Shown: positions 16,671-25,532 of the stretch, piece after piece
Position numbering within the stretch: position 1 is the stretch's first letter
Layout: the number at the start of each line of letters is the position of its first letter
NCBI RefSeq assembly: GCF_012849095.1
Contig: NZ_CP051680.1
Coordinates: forward strand, 7,560,001 to 7,624,000
DNA length: 64,000 nucleotides
Direction: 5' to 3'
Source of the DNA: Cohnella herbarum
Lineage (GTDB): Bacteria > Bacillota > Bacilli > Paenibacillales > Paenibacillaceae
Notes under the pieces: model-generated
What the model saw: only the letters and a program-made list of their open reading frames with translations
What the model was told of the DNA's origin: nothing
Databases searched by the model: none
Position numbers and translations under genes: made by a program

Positions 16671-17549
16671 ATGAGCTACCGTCCATCGTTCGCCGAACGA
16701 ACTTTCGATACCGTCAACCTTTTCCTGCTGCTCGCCGCTTGCGCGACGGTTCTGCTTCCGTTTCTTTTTATCTTGGCAAGCTCGCTTAGCGAACCGGGAG
16801 CGATTATCCGGGGAGAAGTAACCTTCTGGCCGCGAGGCTTCACGCTTGAATATTACCGCACCGCGCTGAACAACGAGATGTTCTGGCGCGCGTTCGGGGT
16901 GACGTTGTTCATCGTTGGAGCGGGTACGGCGTTGAATATGGGGATGACGGTCATCACCGCCTATCCTCTTTCCAAGCAGGGGCTGAGAGGCAAGCACGTT
17001 CTGCTCATGATGATCGTGTTCACGATCATTTTTCATGCCCCCATGATCCCGTTGTATTTGGTCGTCAAATCCTTCGGCTTACTCAATACGGTATGGTCGA
17101 TGATCGTTCCTCTGGCGCTGAACGCTTTTTACTTGCTGATTTGCCTGACCTTTTTCCGCGGCTTGCCGGAAGAATTGTTCGAAGCGGCTCGCGTGGACGG
17201 GATGAGCGAGTATGCCATCCTATGGAAAATCGCGCTCCCGCTATCCAAGCCGATCGTCATGACGCTATCGCTCTTCTACGCGGTCGATCATTGGAACAAT
17301 TACTTCGTCGCTTTGCTATATATCAACGACTACGAGTTAAGGCCTTTGCAATTGTACTTGTTTAATCTGATCGCTCAATTCAACATGAACGAGACGCTCT
17401 CTAACGCGATCGAAGCTAATACGATGTTATCCCCGCAAGGGTTGCAGATGGCCACCATTCTCGTGGCGACCGTGCCGATCCTGCTCGTATATCCCTTCAT
17501 CCAGAAGCATTTCGTGAAAGGGGCCCTGATCGGCTCGCTCAAAGAATGA
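16671..17549 (+). CDS. ABC transporter permease, LplC/YtcP-type (CUT1)
   Basis: 292 residues from the ATG at 16671, which lies nine bases after GGAGG. The N-terminus SYRPSFAERTFDTVNLFLLL and the segment LLPFLFILASSLSEPGAIIR are typical of YtcP/LplC proteins. The EAA loop is ELFEAARVDGMSEYAILWKI (near residue 170), and the end motif FIQKHFVKGALIGSLKE is diagnostic. It forms the second half of the importer channel with the 15685 product. The first gene's stop is only 14 bases before this start. Confidence 0.95.
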   Translation: MSYRPSFAERTFDTVNLFLLLAACATVLLPFLFILASSLSEPGAIIRGEVTFWPRGFTLEYYRTALNNEMFWRAFGVTLFIVGAGTALNMGMTVITAYPLSKQGLRGKHVLLMMIVFTIIFHAPMIPLYLVVKSFGLLNTVWSMIVPLALNAFYLLICLTFFRGLPEELFEAARVDGMSEYAILWKIALPLSKPIVMTLSLFYAVDHWNNYFVALLYINDYELRPLQLYLFNLIAQFNMNETLSNAIEANTMLSPQGLQMATILVATVPILLVYPFIQKHFVKGALIGSLKE

Positions 17550-17638
17550 GGGCGGCTTCGCGCCATCCTCAATCGGCTTTAACGACGGTTACAACCGTTC
17601 TATTCAACTATTCTAGACTATTCAAGGAGGTTCGGGGA

Positions 17639-19207
17639 ATGAAGAGAGATGTTAAGCTGTTCGTAGCGCTGTTTGCGCTGACGACGCTCGTTCTATCCGG
17701 TTGCGGCAACGAGAAGGCGAACTCGGGAAACGAATCAAGTCCGGCGGTAAGTTCGCAAGCGCAAGAAAGCGGAAGCCCGGAAGGCAACGGGGAAGTTTCC
17801 GCGGAACCGGAGACCGGATCCAAGCCGGCAGAGATTCGATTGTTCGTCTCGGATCAAGGGCTGCCGCCTCTCGATAAGGCGGACGCGAATATCGCTTATC
17901 TAGAGCAGGCTACGAACACGGATCTAAACATGGTTTACTTGCCGCACGCGCAGTACGAGGATCAACTCAGGCTGAAATTCGCCTCGGGGGACTTTCCGGA
18001 CGTTTATCAATCGTGGTCCGGTCCGGACTCGGACTTGATCAAAGCCGGCAAAATTCTCGAATTGAACGATCTGATCGACCAATTCGGTCCGAACCTGAAG
18101 AAGTTCATCCCGCAAGCGGCTTGGGACGCGGTCTCGGTTAACGGCAGAATTCTCGCCATCCCGCAGCCGTCAGATCAATCGAACAGCGTCATTTACATGC
18201 GCAAGGATTGGCTGGATAAGCTGGGTCTGCAAGTGCCGACGACGTCGGAAGAACTGCTCGACGTCCTGCGCGCGTTCCGCGACAAAGATCCTAACGGGAA
18301 CGGCAAGCCGGATGAAATTCCGTTCTCGATGCGCGAGAAGCTGACTTGGGGAGACAACATTTTCGGCATGTGGGGCGTTAACAACTCTTGGACCGAGGTG
18401 TATGATGGAAAGGAAGTCGTTTTGCAGAATATTCAGCCGAACATGAAGGAAGCGCTTGCATTTATTCGTACGATGGTCGAGGAAAAAGTGATAGATTCCG
18501 AGTTTCTGACCAACTCCAAGTCGGTATGGGAACAGAAGATCAAATCGGGTCTCGTCGGCTCTTGGTCTCACGTTCAAGCGCTGGCATGGCAGTGGCAGGC
18601 GGACTTGAACGCGACCATTCCAGGCGAGCAGACCGACGTGGTCGCTATTCCGACGCCGCGCGGGACGGGTTACGTTGGCCCGCTCGGTAGTCGCTGGAGC
18701 CCGGTCGGCAAGACATATATCTTCATGAAGGACGCCAAATCTCCCGAAGCGATAGTCAAATATTTCGATTGGCTCATGAGCGAAGAAGGACAGCTGTTCA
18801 CGGATCTCGGACGGGAAGGTGACGCCTACAAGATGGAAGGCGGCAAACCGGTCGTCGATACCGAGAAGATCAAGGGACTGAACACGTTCACCTCGATTTT
18901 CAAGGTGCATGGAACGAACGAAGCCGTCGAGGAAGCGAAGCTGAACGATCCTGCGGCTTATGCGAAACTGAAGGCGGCCCGGGAGATCGGCTCCAAGGAA
19001 GGCTTCGTCAATGAAGCGGTAGGCATGCCTGCGGCGAAGAGCGATTATAACCTGACGACCATGTTCTTGGAAGCCGCCAGCAAAATAGTGCTCGGCCAAG
19101 CGCCGATCGACTCCTTCGACGGGTTCGTCAAGCAATGGCGGGCGCAGGGCGGCGATCAATTGATCAAGGAACGTACCGATTGGTATAACGCGAACCGGAA
19201 GAAATAG
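17639..19207 (+). CDS. lipoprotein solute-binding protein, LplA-type
   Basis: 522 residues from the ATG at 17639 (AAGGAGG nine bases upstream; longer in-frame readings from 17546 have no ribosome site). Signal and lipobox LSGC with lipidated Cys near residue 21, then a Ser/Gly/Glu-rich tether. The domain begins IRLFVSDQGLPPLDK and contains KDWLDKLGLQVPTTSEELLD, the typical motif of LplA/YtcQ-type large binding proteins. It captures the oligosaccharide outside the membrane and passes it to the two permeases encoded upstream. A perfect 13-base-pair hairpin follows the stop codon. Confidence 0.94.
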   Translation: MKRDVKLFVALFALTTLVLSGCGNEKANSGNESSPAVSSQAQESGSPEGNGEVSAEPETGSKPAEIRLFVSDQGLPPLDKADANIAYLEQATNTDLNMVYLPHAQYEDQLRLKFASGDFPDVYQSWSGPDSDLIKAGKILELNDLIDQFGPNLKKFIPQAAWDAVSVNGRILAIPQPSDQSNSVIYMRKDWLDKLGLQVPTTSEELLDVLRAFRDKDPNGNGKPDEIPFSMREKLTWGDNIFGMWGVNNSWTEVYDGKEVVLQNIQPNMKEALAFIRTMVEEKVIDSEFLTNSKSVWEQKIKSGLVGSWSHVQALAWQWQADLNATIPGEQTDVVAIPTPRGTGYVGPLGSRWSPVGKTYIFMKDAKSPEAIVKYFDWLMSEEGQLFTDLGREGDAYKMEGGKPVVDTEKIKGLNTFTSIFKVHGTNEAVEEAKLNDPAAYAKLKAAREIGSKEGFVNEAVGMPAAKSDYNLTTMFLEAASKIVLGQAPIDSFDGFVKQWRAQGGDQLIKERTDWYNANRKK

Positions 19208-19220
19208 CATTGATATCCAT

Positions 19221-19266
19221 CCGGACTTTCGGAACGATCTGTAGAAGGTTACGTCCGAAAGTCCGG
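19221..19266 (+). other. perfect 13-bp hairpin between binding-protein and kinase genes
   Basis: CCGGACTTTCGGA pairs exactly with TCCGAAAGTCCGG around a 20-base loop. There is no T-run, so mRNA stabilisation or partial attenuation is more likely than full termination. It would allow high binding-protein and low regulator expression. Confidence 0.7.
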
Positions 19267-19289
19267 TATTCGGGAGCGAGGGTCCGCCG

Positions 19290-21101
19290 ATGCTTCGTAA
19301 AATCAGATCTTCCCTGAAATGGAAACTGATCAGCCTGATCGTCTCGATCATCGTTGCGATGATGGTGCTGGTCGGGCTGTTCAGTTACTACGATACGTCG
19401 CGGACGATTCGACGGGATGTCGAGCATTTCAGCGCTCAGGTTCTCCGGCAGGCCAATCTGAATTTGAATCGTCAGTACCAAGAGTACGAGCAGGGTTTTC
19501 TCGTGCTCGGGACTAGCTACGAATTCAATCAATGGCTCCAGGCCCCCCTGTCCGACCGATTCGCTCTGATTTCGGGCTACCAGTCGATTGAACGAAACTA
19601 TATGCGCGCTTTTCTCGTTCGTCATCCGGAAATTTTGTCCGTCTCGCTCTTGTCGGACAAGGGCGGCGAATTCACGTACGCGCTCGATGCCGGAGTGTCG
19701 AAGGACTATTCGTTCGCCCGGGAGCCATGGCTGAAGGAACTGACGCAGGGAGGCGCTATCTATAAGCGGGTGAGCGAATCGAATGCATACGTGGATGCGA
19801 TGGGTAGCCCGAACCCGATGCTCTTGTTCACCTTGGCGGGCCGTTTCGGCAAACCCGAAGCGAAAGGGTATTTGAAGATGGACATCGCTTTCGCACCCGC
19901 CCAAGCGATTCTTAACGAGATGGAACTGGGAAAGGGCGGGCAAGGCTTTATCGCGGGCCCGGATGGCATCATTCTCGTCCATCAGGATGCCGGACAGGTA
20001 GGGACGAGGCTGGACGGCGATCTCGCGGAACATTTTCGGGAGTCAAGCGGGTCTTTTTATCGAAAAAATGCGAAGCAACTCGTCGTGTTCGAGACGATTC
20101 CGTATACGAACTGGAAGACGGTGGCCATCGTATCCAATCGCGACGTGGCTGGAAGCATCGACCGGGTCCGAGTCGTGACGGTCGCGGTGACTTCCCTCGG
20201 GCTCCTTGTTGCGGTAGTGCTGATCGCCTGGGTCACGACCTCCGTGACGAGGCGGTTGTCGCAGCTAAGAAAACATATGAAACAGACTCGAACGGGCAAT
20301 TTCCTTAGCCGAATCGACGAGCGAGGCTCTGATGAAGTAGCCGATCTGGGCCGCGCGTTCAATCGAATGATGGAGGAACTCGACGAATCGGTGGCTCAGC
20401 TGACGACGACGCGGCTGATGCAGCAGAAGGCCGTTCTATCGGCGATGCAGTCCCAGATCCATTCCCATTTTCTCTATAACGCCCTGGAATCGATCAATTC
20501 GATGGCTCATCTCGCCGGGCATGCCGATATCGAGAAAACGGCTATCTCGCTCTCCCGAATGCTACGCTACACGTCGAATTACCGCGATACGCTCGTCCGG
20601 ACGGATGACGAGATCGCCCATGTTTCCCATTACATGTACATCTGCCGGATTCGCTACGGGGAGAACGTCTCGTTCGAGACGGATATTCCGGACGATTGCC
20701 GCGCCGCGCCGTGCTTAAAGGCGGTCTTTCAGCCGATCGCGGAGAACGCAGTCAAGCACGGCATCGAATCGACGGGCGAGCCTACGCGTCTTGCGGTGAC
20801 GATCCGCCTGGAAGGGGACTTGATTCTCGCGTCGTTCGAGGATAATGGAACCGGGTACGATGCCGTACGACTAAGGAGCTTCCATGCTCGGCTCGAAGCC
20901 GGCTCAGGAGCGCTCGCTCCGGAATCGACTTCTTTGAACGGTAACGTAGGCTTGCTGAACACCCATTATCGGCTTCGCACGTATTATCAGCGGAGCGACG
21001 TCGGAGTCACTCTTCAGCCGGGCGGCCGTCTTGGCGGAGTTCAGGTCATCGTTCGCTATCCGGCCGGAAACAGGGAAATCGAGGAGGGGGCCGCACTATG
21101 A
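19290..21101 (+). CDS. YesM-type sensor histidine kinase
   Basis: 603 residues. TM1 near residues 12-35, then an extracellular sensor region of Cache type up to TM2 near 295-315 (VTVAVTSLGLLVAVVLIAWV). A HAMP domain follows (RLSQLRKHMKQTRTGNFLSR), then the His_kinase motif HSHFLYNALESINSMAHLAG (phospho-acceptor His near residue 393) and an HATPase domain with the N-box PIAENAVKHGIES and GNVGLLN. Such kinases sense sugars or their transporter. Its stop overlaps the start of the response regulator by four bases, so the two are coupled. Confidence 0.95.
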   Translation: MLRKIRSSLKWKLISLIVSIIVAMMVLVGLFSYYDTSRTIRRDVEHFSAQVLRQANLNLNRQYQEYEQGFLVLGTSYEFNQWLQAPLSDRFALISGYQSIERNYMRAFLVRHPEILSVSLLSDKGGEFTYALDAGVSKDYSFAREPWLKELTQGGAIYKRVSESNAYVDAMGSPNPMLLFTLAGRFGKPEAKGYLKMDIAFAPAQAILNEMELGKGGQGFIAGPDGIILVHQDAGQVGTRLDGDLAEHFRESSGSFYRKNAKQLVVFETIPYTNWKTVAIVSNRDVAGSIDRVRVVTVAVTSLGLLVAVVLIAWVTTSVTRRLSQLRKHMKQTRTGNFLSRIDERGSDEVADLGRAFNRMMEELDESVAQLTTTRLMQQKAVLSAMQSQIHSHFLYNALESINSMAHLAGHADIEKTAISLSRMLRYTSNYRDTLVRTDDEIAHVSHYMYICRIRYGENVSFETDIPDDCRAAPCLKAVFQPIAENAVKHGIESTGEPTRLAVTIRLEGDLILASFEDNGTGYDAVRLRSFHARLEAGSGALAPESTSLNGNVGLLNTHYRLRTYYQRSDVGVTLQPGGRLGGVQVIVRYPAGNREIEEGAAL

Positions 21102-22186
21102 TTCGGGTATTGCTTGTCGATGACGAACCGCTCATCCGAACCAGCTTGACCAGCAAAGTCGAAAGCCAGAGCGAGGAAACGGTCGTATCCGGCACCGCGG
21201 CCAACGGCGCCAAGGCGCTTGAATGGCTGGCCGAGCATTACGCGGATCTCTGCGTAACGGACGTCAAAATGCCGGTCATGGACGGTTTGGAGCTGATCGG
21301 TCGAATGAAAGCGGAGTACCCGTGGATGTCCGCGGTGGTCGTCTCCAGCTACGACGAATTCGAATACGCCAAGACGAGCTTAAGATTGGGCGCCGTGGAT
21401 TACATCGTGAAACCGGTCGATCAGGAGCAATTGAACGGGGTGCTGTCGAGGGTGGCGGGAGAGATTGCGGAGAAGCGGCGGGCGGAAGCCGCCATGCTTC
21501 TCGTGCGTCATCTACCTCATCATCAAGAGTTGTTGCAGAGATGGGTGCGTCAGATCCGCACCGTGCAGTTGGAGACGATGCCTCTCTTGGTCGTCGATAC
21601 GCTGGACGCTTTGGAAAGCTTGATCGGGGATAGGTTTTATTTGCTTAACTCGCTTTCAATGGCATGGCTGGGCTTGGTCGTGGAGGAACTGAGCAAAGAA
21701 AAGCTCGTCATCGAGCTGCGGGAAGGCAAGGATCTGGGGCTTGGGGACAAGACCATCCCGTTGGGCAAGGTGCGTTCTTACTTCCGGTTGTGCGCGGTCA
21801 GGCGTCTCGAGGAGGGATCGAATCGCATCTTCGAAGTGACCGGAGCTCTGTTGGATCACCCTTCGCGGCGCGCGGTCAAGGAGGTCAAAGCTTTCATCGG
21901 CGCCAACTACGGGGAGAAACTGAATTTGCAGGAATTGGCGGACAGGGTGGCGATTAGCCGGAACTATTTCGCTCAGTTGTTCAAGCAAGAAACGGGTACG
22001 ACGATATGGAACTATCTAGTTCAGATCCGGATGGGCAAGGCCCGGGAGCTTCTTCTGGGAATGGATAAGAAGGTGTACGAAATCGCGAGCGAGGTTGGTT
22101 ACGACAATAGCGTCCACTTCTCTCAGCTATTCAAGGAGTATTACGGCCTTACGCCCGCCGAATACAAGAAAAGGATGGAGAGATGA
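21098..22186 (+). CDS. YesN-type response regulator with AraC output domain
   Basis: 362 residues. The receiver domain begins MIRVLLVDDEPLIRTSLTSK; the acidic pocket is DDE at 9-11 and the phospho-acceptor Asp lies in LCVTDVKMPVMDG (near residue 55). The conserved Lys is in YIVKPVDQ. The C-terminal AraC domain (NLQELADRVAISRNYFAQLF, then IASEVGYDNSVHFSQLFKEY) binds DNA. At 362 residues it is shorter than the other YesN protein in the window (542), lacking most of the middle linker. It most likely activates the transporter operon of which it is the last gene. Confidence 0.95.
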   Translation: MIRVLLVDDEPLIRTSLTSKVESQSEETVVSGTAANGAKALEWLAEHYADLCVTDVKMPVMDGLELIGRMKAEYPWMSAVVVSSYDEFEYAKTSLRLGAVDYIVKPVDQEQLNGVLSRVAGEIAEKRRAEAAMLLVRHLPHHQELLQRWVRQIRTVQLETMPLLVVDTLDALESLIGDRFYLLNSLSMAWLGLVVEELSKEKLVIELREGKDLGLGDKTIPLGKVRSYFRLCAVRRLEEGSNRIFEVTGALLDHPSRRAVKEVKAFIGANYGEKLNLQELADRVAISRNYFAQLFKQETGTTIWNYLVQIRMGKARELLLGMDKKVYEIASEVGYDNSVHFSQLFKEYYGLTPAEYKKRMER

Positions 22187-22307
22187 GAGGCGGGTGAGGG
22201 GAAAGTTACCCGATAGAAGAATGCAACGGACGTTCGTCTCGCCGGAAGAGGACAAAAGGACGTTTTTGCATCGGATTGCGAATACGTACTTTCGAACAGT
22301 CTAGAAA

Positions 22308-22347
22308 ACGGCGACAGCCTCCGCATTTTGGCAGGTTGTCGCCTTTC
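22308..22347. terminator. bidirectional intrinsic terminator
   Basis: AAAACGGCGACAGCCT pairs with AGGTTGTCGCCTTT around CCGCATTTTGGC. A/T-rich on both sides, between the convergent regulator and LysM genes. Confidence 0.8.
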
Positions 22348-22367
22348 TTGAAGGAAACAAATCCATT

Positions 22368-22772
22368 CTACGACTTCTGTTGCTGCATCATAGGCTGTCC
22401 TTGCTGCGTCGTAACCGGCATTTCGCTATAGCTCTTCTGGCAGACCATGTTTGAAATACGAGGGATCGATACGATTTCCCCGGCATTCAGTTGGTTCGGA
22501 TTGGCAATGTGCGGGTTTGCTTCCTCAACTATGGCATAAGGCATGTTGTATTTGTGGCAAACGGAAGCCAACGTATCGCCCGGTTGAGCTTTGTGCTGCG
22601 CGAATAACATGTCATCCGATTTCCCATCTCTGAAGAACGGGAAGAAGAACGGGGAAAAGCCGAAAAACGGATACAAGAAACGATTAGGGAAAAAAGGGTG
22701 GGGAAAAGGACGGAAGAAGGGGCGACCGAATCCTCCACCGAAACCGCCGCCAGGGAAAAATCCACGATCCAT
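22368..22772 (-). CDS. LysM-domain protein with Phe/Gly/Pro-rich N-terminus, probable spore coat protein
   Basis: 134 residues, start ATG at 22772 with GGAGG six bases upstream. The N-terminal 48 residues are extremely rich in F, G and P (GGGFGGGFGRPFFRPFPHPF and similar). One LysM domain follows at about 57-105 (HKAQPGDTLASVCHKYNMPY ... NQLNAGEIVSIP). The tail is Gln/Met-rich (TTQQGQPMMQQQKS). There is no signal peptide, as for forespore-surface coat proteins such as SafA that use LysM to bind cortex. It is next to, and in the same direction as, the tgl gene. The Gln- and Lys-containing tail would suit a transglutaminase substrate; this is inference. Confidence 0.8.
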   Translation of the reverse strand: MDRGFFPGGGFGGGFGRPFFRPFPHPFFPNRFLYPFFGFSPFFFPFFRDGKSDDMLFAQHKAQPGDTLASVCHKYNMPYAIVEEANPHIANPNQLNAGEIVSIPRISNMVCQKSYSEMPVTTQQGQPMMQQQKS

Positions 22773-22875
22773 AATGTAACCTCCGCATAAATGATAGTCA
22801 TTCGTCTATGCAGAGTATCGATTTGGTCATGGAATGGTGACACTTCCTCCTAAAAATAGGCTCATGTCATGGCTA

Positions 22876-23667
22876 TTATACCGGGGATATGAAATAACGT
22901 AAGCCTATCCGGGCAGAGATAAAAGACCTTCTATTAGACGCATACTGCGAAAGATAGACATAACCCGGTTGAGTAACGGTTTCGGTGAGGTATGCGGTTT
23001 GGCTGCTACCCGGACGACGATTGTTGTTTAAGCCGTTGATAATCGTTTGCGAGGGAGCGATGCCGAAAGGGTGCCCATAATACAGATCATCCCCGATCTT
23101 AATCACGTTCTCGCCGCGCCATACCGGCGTATCCGGTGAAAAATCGGGATTGTTGAAGTAGAGCAGGTCGCCGGGGTAAGACTCTTCGATATCCGTGTGC
23201 ACGGAAAGCCGCAAATTCTTGTTCGTGTGCCAGTCATATAGAAGCAAACCGGCGAAGAGGCGATTGAAATCCGTTTCCCGGATAGAATCGAGCACGCCTT
23301 GATAGACTGCAATGACCGCGGCGGTAGCGCATTCGGTTGCATATTTGTCGCCATTCGCGAATATATCCCGGATTCCCGCGGCGGGCGACCTATCGTCTCT
23401 GATCAAAAATCCGCCTAGATCCGTTAAAGTCCACATATCCTCGTTACATTTGGCCTTATCGAAGTCTGCAAATCTTAAACCGCTCTGACTTAAGGCAATG
23501 GCTTCGGCCACGATTGCGGCCCTCAGAGTCATTTCGAACCTCAATTGTTGAACGGTTTCGTAATCGTAGGTAACCGTACTGTTCTTTTTCTGCTCATAAA
23601 TTTTGATCTCCGCGGGAGACCACGAAGTCGTATCGATAGGTCTCTGGACGCCGGAAATAGTGATCAT
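22876..23667 (-). CDS. tgl: spore coat protein-glutamine gamma-glutamyltransferase (transglutaminase)
   Basis: 263 residues from the ATG at 23667, which aligns with the B. subtilis Tgl start (MIxxSG); an ATG two codons upstream is also possible. Recognisable Tgl blocks are GIRDIFANGDKYATECATAA, with the catalytic Cys in ATECATA, LLYDWHTNKNL, and GDLLYFNNPDF ... VWRGENVIKIGDDLYYGHPF. Length is near the B. subtilis enzyme (245). Tgl forms epsilon-(gamma-glutamyl)lysine crosslinks between coat proteins such as GerQ and SafA during spore maturation. The downstream LysM protein on the same strand is a plausible partner. Expression would be expected in the mother cell late in sporulation. Confidence 0.93.
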   Translation of the reverse strand: MITISGVQRPIDTTSWSPAEIKIYEQKKNSTVTYDYETVQQLRFEMTLRAAIVAEAIALSQSGLRFADFDKAKCNEDMWTLTDLGGFLIRDDRSPAAGIRDIFANGDKYATECATAAVIAVYQGVLDSIRETDFNRLFAGLLLYDWHTNKNLRLSVHTDIEESYPGDLLYFNNPDFSPDTPVWRGENVIKIGDDLYYGHPFGIAPSQTIINGLNNNRRPGSSQTAYLTETVTQPGYVYLSQYASNRRSFISARIGLRYFISPV

Positions 23668-23810
23668 AGACATCTTTCCCCTTTCTTTAGTAACCAAAAT
23701 GAATTCGCCGTGCAACAGTTCTCCCTCGCGCTTATGCGGGGTATTTTTTTGTTCGCTACTGTGATTTCGGACACATCATTATTACTCTGAGCCAAATACA
23801 GTCGCCGCGG

Positions 23811-23823
23811 AAGCGCTTATAAT
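23811..23823 (+). promoter_or_regulatory. possible promoter / partial cre-like site before the mocD-like gene
   Basis: GGAAGCGCTTATAAT: a TATAAT -10 box at 23818-23823 overlaps a CGGAAGCGCTTATA element that matches only the core of a cre site. No clear -35 is seen. Confidence 0.35.
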
Positions 23824-23873
23824 TTAGCCATACGCTCCCGATATGCATATGCGAACAAGGAGGAGAAGGAATA

Positions 23874-24980
23874 ATGAGCACCTCGCAAACGAAGCGGGAT
23901 TATAGTCTCACGGGACCGGAAAATAGAAGGGCGCAGGAACGGGGACTCGCTGCCGCCGAATGGTACGAGACTCCGATTCCTCGCAAACGGTTGAAAGAAC
24001 TCATGAAGCGAAAGGACGGCCCGGCTATTAGGGACACGATCGTTTGGCTGGTTCTGCTGACCGGAGCAGGCATAGCGGCTTATCGATCTTGGGGTACCTG
24101 GTGGGCGGTTCCGGCATTTTTCGTCTATGGCCTATTATATGCATCGCCCGGAGATTCGCGCTGGCATGAATGCGGTCACGGAACGGCGTTCAAGACGTCT
24201 TGGATGAACGAAGTCGTCTACCAATTCTCTTCGTTCCTCGTTCTTCGTCCGGCAACGCCTTGGCGTTGGAGCCATGCCCGGCATCATACGGATACTTACG
24301 TTGTCGGAAGAGATCCGGAGATTCATCAACCGCGTCCTCCGGTGTGGCGGATTATTATTATGCAATTCGCTCACTTATACGGCGGGCCTCGGGATATTAA
24401 GAGGATGTTCATGCATGCTTTCGGCGTCATCGACAAGGAAGAGAAAGAGTTCATTCCGGAAACCGAGTATCGCAAGACATTCTGGGAATCCCGCGCTTAC
24501 GTCGTTATTTTCGCCATAGTTATCGCGGCTTGCTTGTACACGTCCAGCATCTTGCCGGCCATGTTCATCGTTCTTCCGTCCTTCTACGGGGCTTGCTTGA
24601 TGGTCGTGTTCGGAATGATCCAGCATCTCGGCCTTCATGAGGACGTACTCGATCATCGGCTGAATACGCGAACCGTTTATATGAATCCGGTATTCCGTTT
24701 TCTCTATTGGAACATGAACTATCATATCGAGCATCATATGTTTCCGATGGTTCCCTATCATGCGTTGGCGGCTTTGCATGAAGAAATGAAGGGGGATTGC
24801 CCCAAACCGAACCGCAGCACCTGGGAAGCGTTCTCCGAAGTTATTCGGGCTCTTCTGAAGCAACGAAAAGATCGTGATTATACGATACGTAGAGAACTGC
24901 CACCGACCGCGCAACCCTATCAATATGGTCCTTCTGAGGTATCGAGGGTTCGCGGCGGAACGGAAACGACGACAGCTTAA
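23874..24980 (+). CDS. membrane fatty-acid-desaturase/hydroxylase family protein, MocD-like
   Basis: 368 residues with three histidine boxes of the di-iron desaturase/hydroxylase superfamily: HECGHGT (near 101), HARHHTDT (near 137) and HIEHHMF (near 285). Hydrophobic segments lie around residues 53-95 and 210-250. AAGGAGGAGAAGG precedes the ATG. The next gene, 16 bases on, encodes a MocE-like Rieske ferredoxin. This pairing is known from rhizopine catabolism (MocDE), where the oxygenase demethylates 3-O-methyl-scyllo-inosamine. Related pairs also occur in genomes that do not degrade rhizopine, so the true substrate is open. No MocF-type reductase is next to it. Confidence 0.88.
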   Translation: MSTSQTKRDYSLTGPENRRAQERGLAAAEWYETPIPRKRLKELMKRKDGPAIRDTIVWLVLLTGAGIAAYRSWGTWWAVPAFFVYGLLYASPGDSRWHECGHGTAFKTSWMNEVVYQFSSFLVLRPATPWRWSHARHHTDTYVVGRDPEIHQPRPPVWRIIIMQFAHLYGGPRDIKRMFMHAFGVIDKEEKEFIPETEYRKTFWESRAYVVIFAIVIAACLYTSSILPAMFIVLPSFYGACLMVVFGMIQHLGLHEDVLDHRLNTRTVYMNPVFRFLYWNMNYHIEHHMFPMVPYHALAALHEEMKGDCPKPNRSTWEAFSEVIRALLKQRKDRDYTIRRELPPTAQPYQYGPSEVSRVRGGTETTTA

Positions 24981-24996
24981 AGGAGTGGAACAACAC

Positions 24997-25320
24997 ATGG
25001 CTCAAGACGAGAATTGGTTGGAAGCTTGCGCGGCCGACGATATCGATGAAGAGGACGTCATACGTTTCGATTACGAGGATCGCTCGTTCGCGATTTACCG
25101 TTCGGAAGATAGCGAGTATTTCGCGACCGACGGGCATTGCACGCATGAAAAAGTACATCTGGCAAACGGTTTCGTCATGGGAAAGATCATTGAGTGTCCC
25201 AAGCACAACGGTCGGTTCGACTATACGACGGGCGCGGTGAAGAAAGCCCCGGCTTGCGTTGATCTTAAAACTTATCCCGTGAAAGTGGAGGCGGGCAAGG
25301 TATACATCCGGATCGGTTAG
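24997..25320 (+). CDS. Rieske-type [2Fe-2S] ferredoxin, MocE-like
   Basis: 107 residues from the ATG at 24997 (AAAGGAGTGG upstream). The cluster ligands are visible as C-T-H (DGHCTHEKVHL, near residue 47) and C-x-x-H (IIECPKHNGRFDY, near residue 68), the CxH...CxxH pattern of Rieske ferredoxins. The rest has the short beta-sandwich of this family (FAIYRSEDSEYFATD). It would carry electrons to the upstream di-iron oxygenase. The partner reductase must come from elsewhere. Confidence 0.93.
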   Translation: MAQDENWLEACAADDIDEEDVIRFDYEDRSFAIYRSEDSEYFATDGHCTHEKVHLANGFVMGKIIECPKHNGRFDYTTGAVKKAPACVDLKTYPVKVEAGKVYIRIG

Positions 25321-25340
25321 AGGAGGGAGTCGAGGTTCAG

Positions 25341-25532
25341 ATGAAGTTCTCGAAGTTCGCCGGCACGTCGGATTCCGTCTCGCGTCTCGGCTTCGGAGCG
25401 ATGGGACTGGGAGGAACCTTGGGCGATTCCACCGAGGCGGCTGATAAAGAATCGCTGCCGGACGACGTATTCGAAGAGCTGTTTCGTTATCATCGCTGGG
25501 TGAGGAATTTCTATGACACGAAGTTCTGGTGA
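25341..25532 (+). pseudogene. remnant of an aldo/keto reductase gene with internal deletion
   Basis: The first 34 codons read FAGTSDSVSRLGFGAMGLGG, the usual AKR N-terminus. From about residue 35 the text jumps to a stretch resembling an AKR C-terminus (SLPDDVFEELFRYHRWVRNF). About 250 residues of the TIM barrel, including the catalytic Tyr and Lys, are missing, but the frame stays open and a GAGG ribosome site remains. It is probably non-functional. The next gene starts inside its last codons. The C-terminal assignment is from memory of the family. Confidence 0.6.

Noticed and set aside
23700..23760. Possible terminator on the + strand upstream of the desaturase-like gene
   Set aside because: Stem is short and irregular, and no plus-strand gene ends there.
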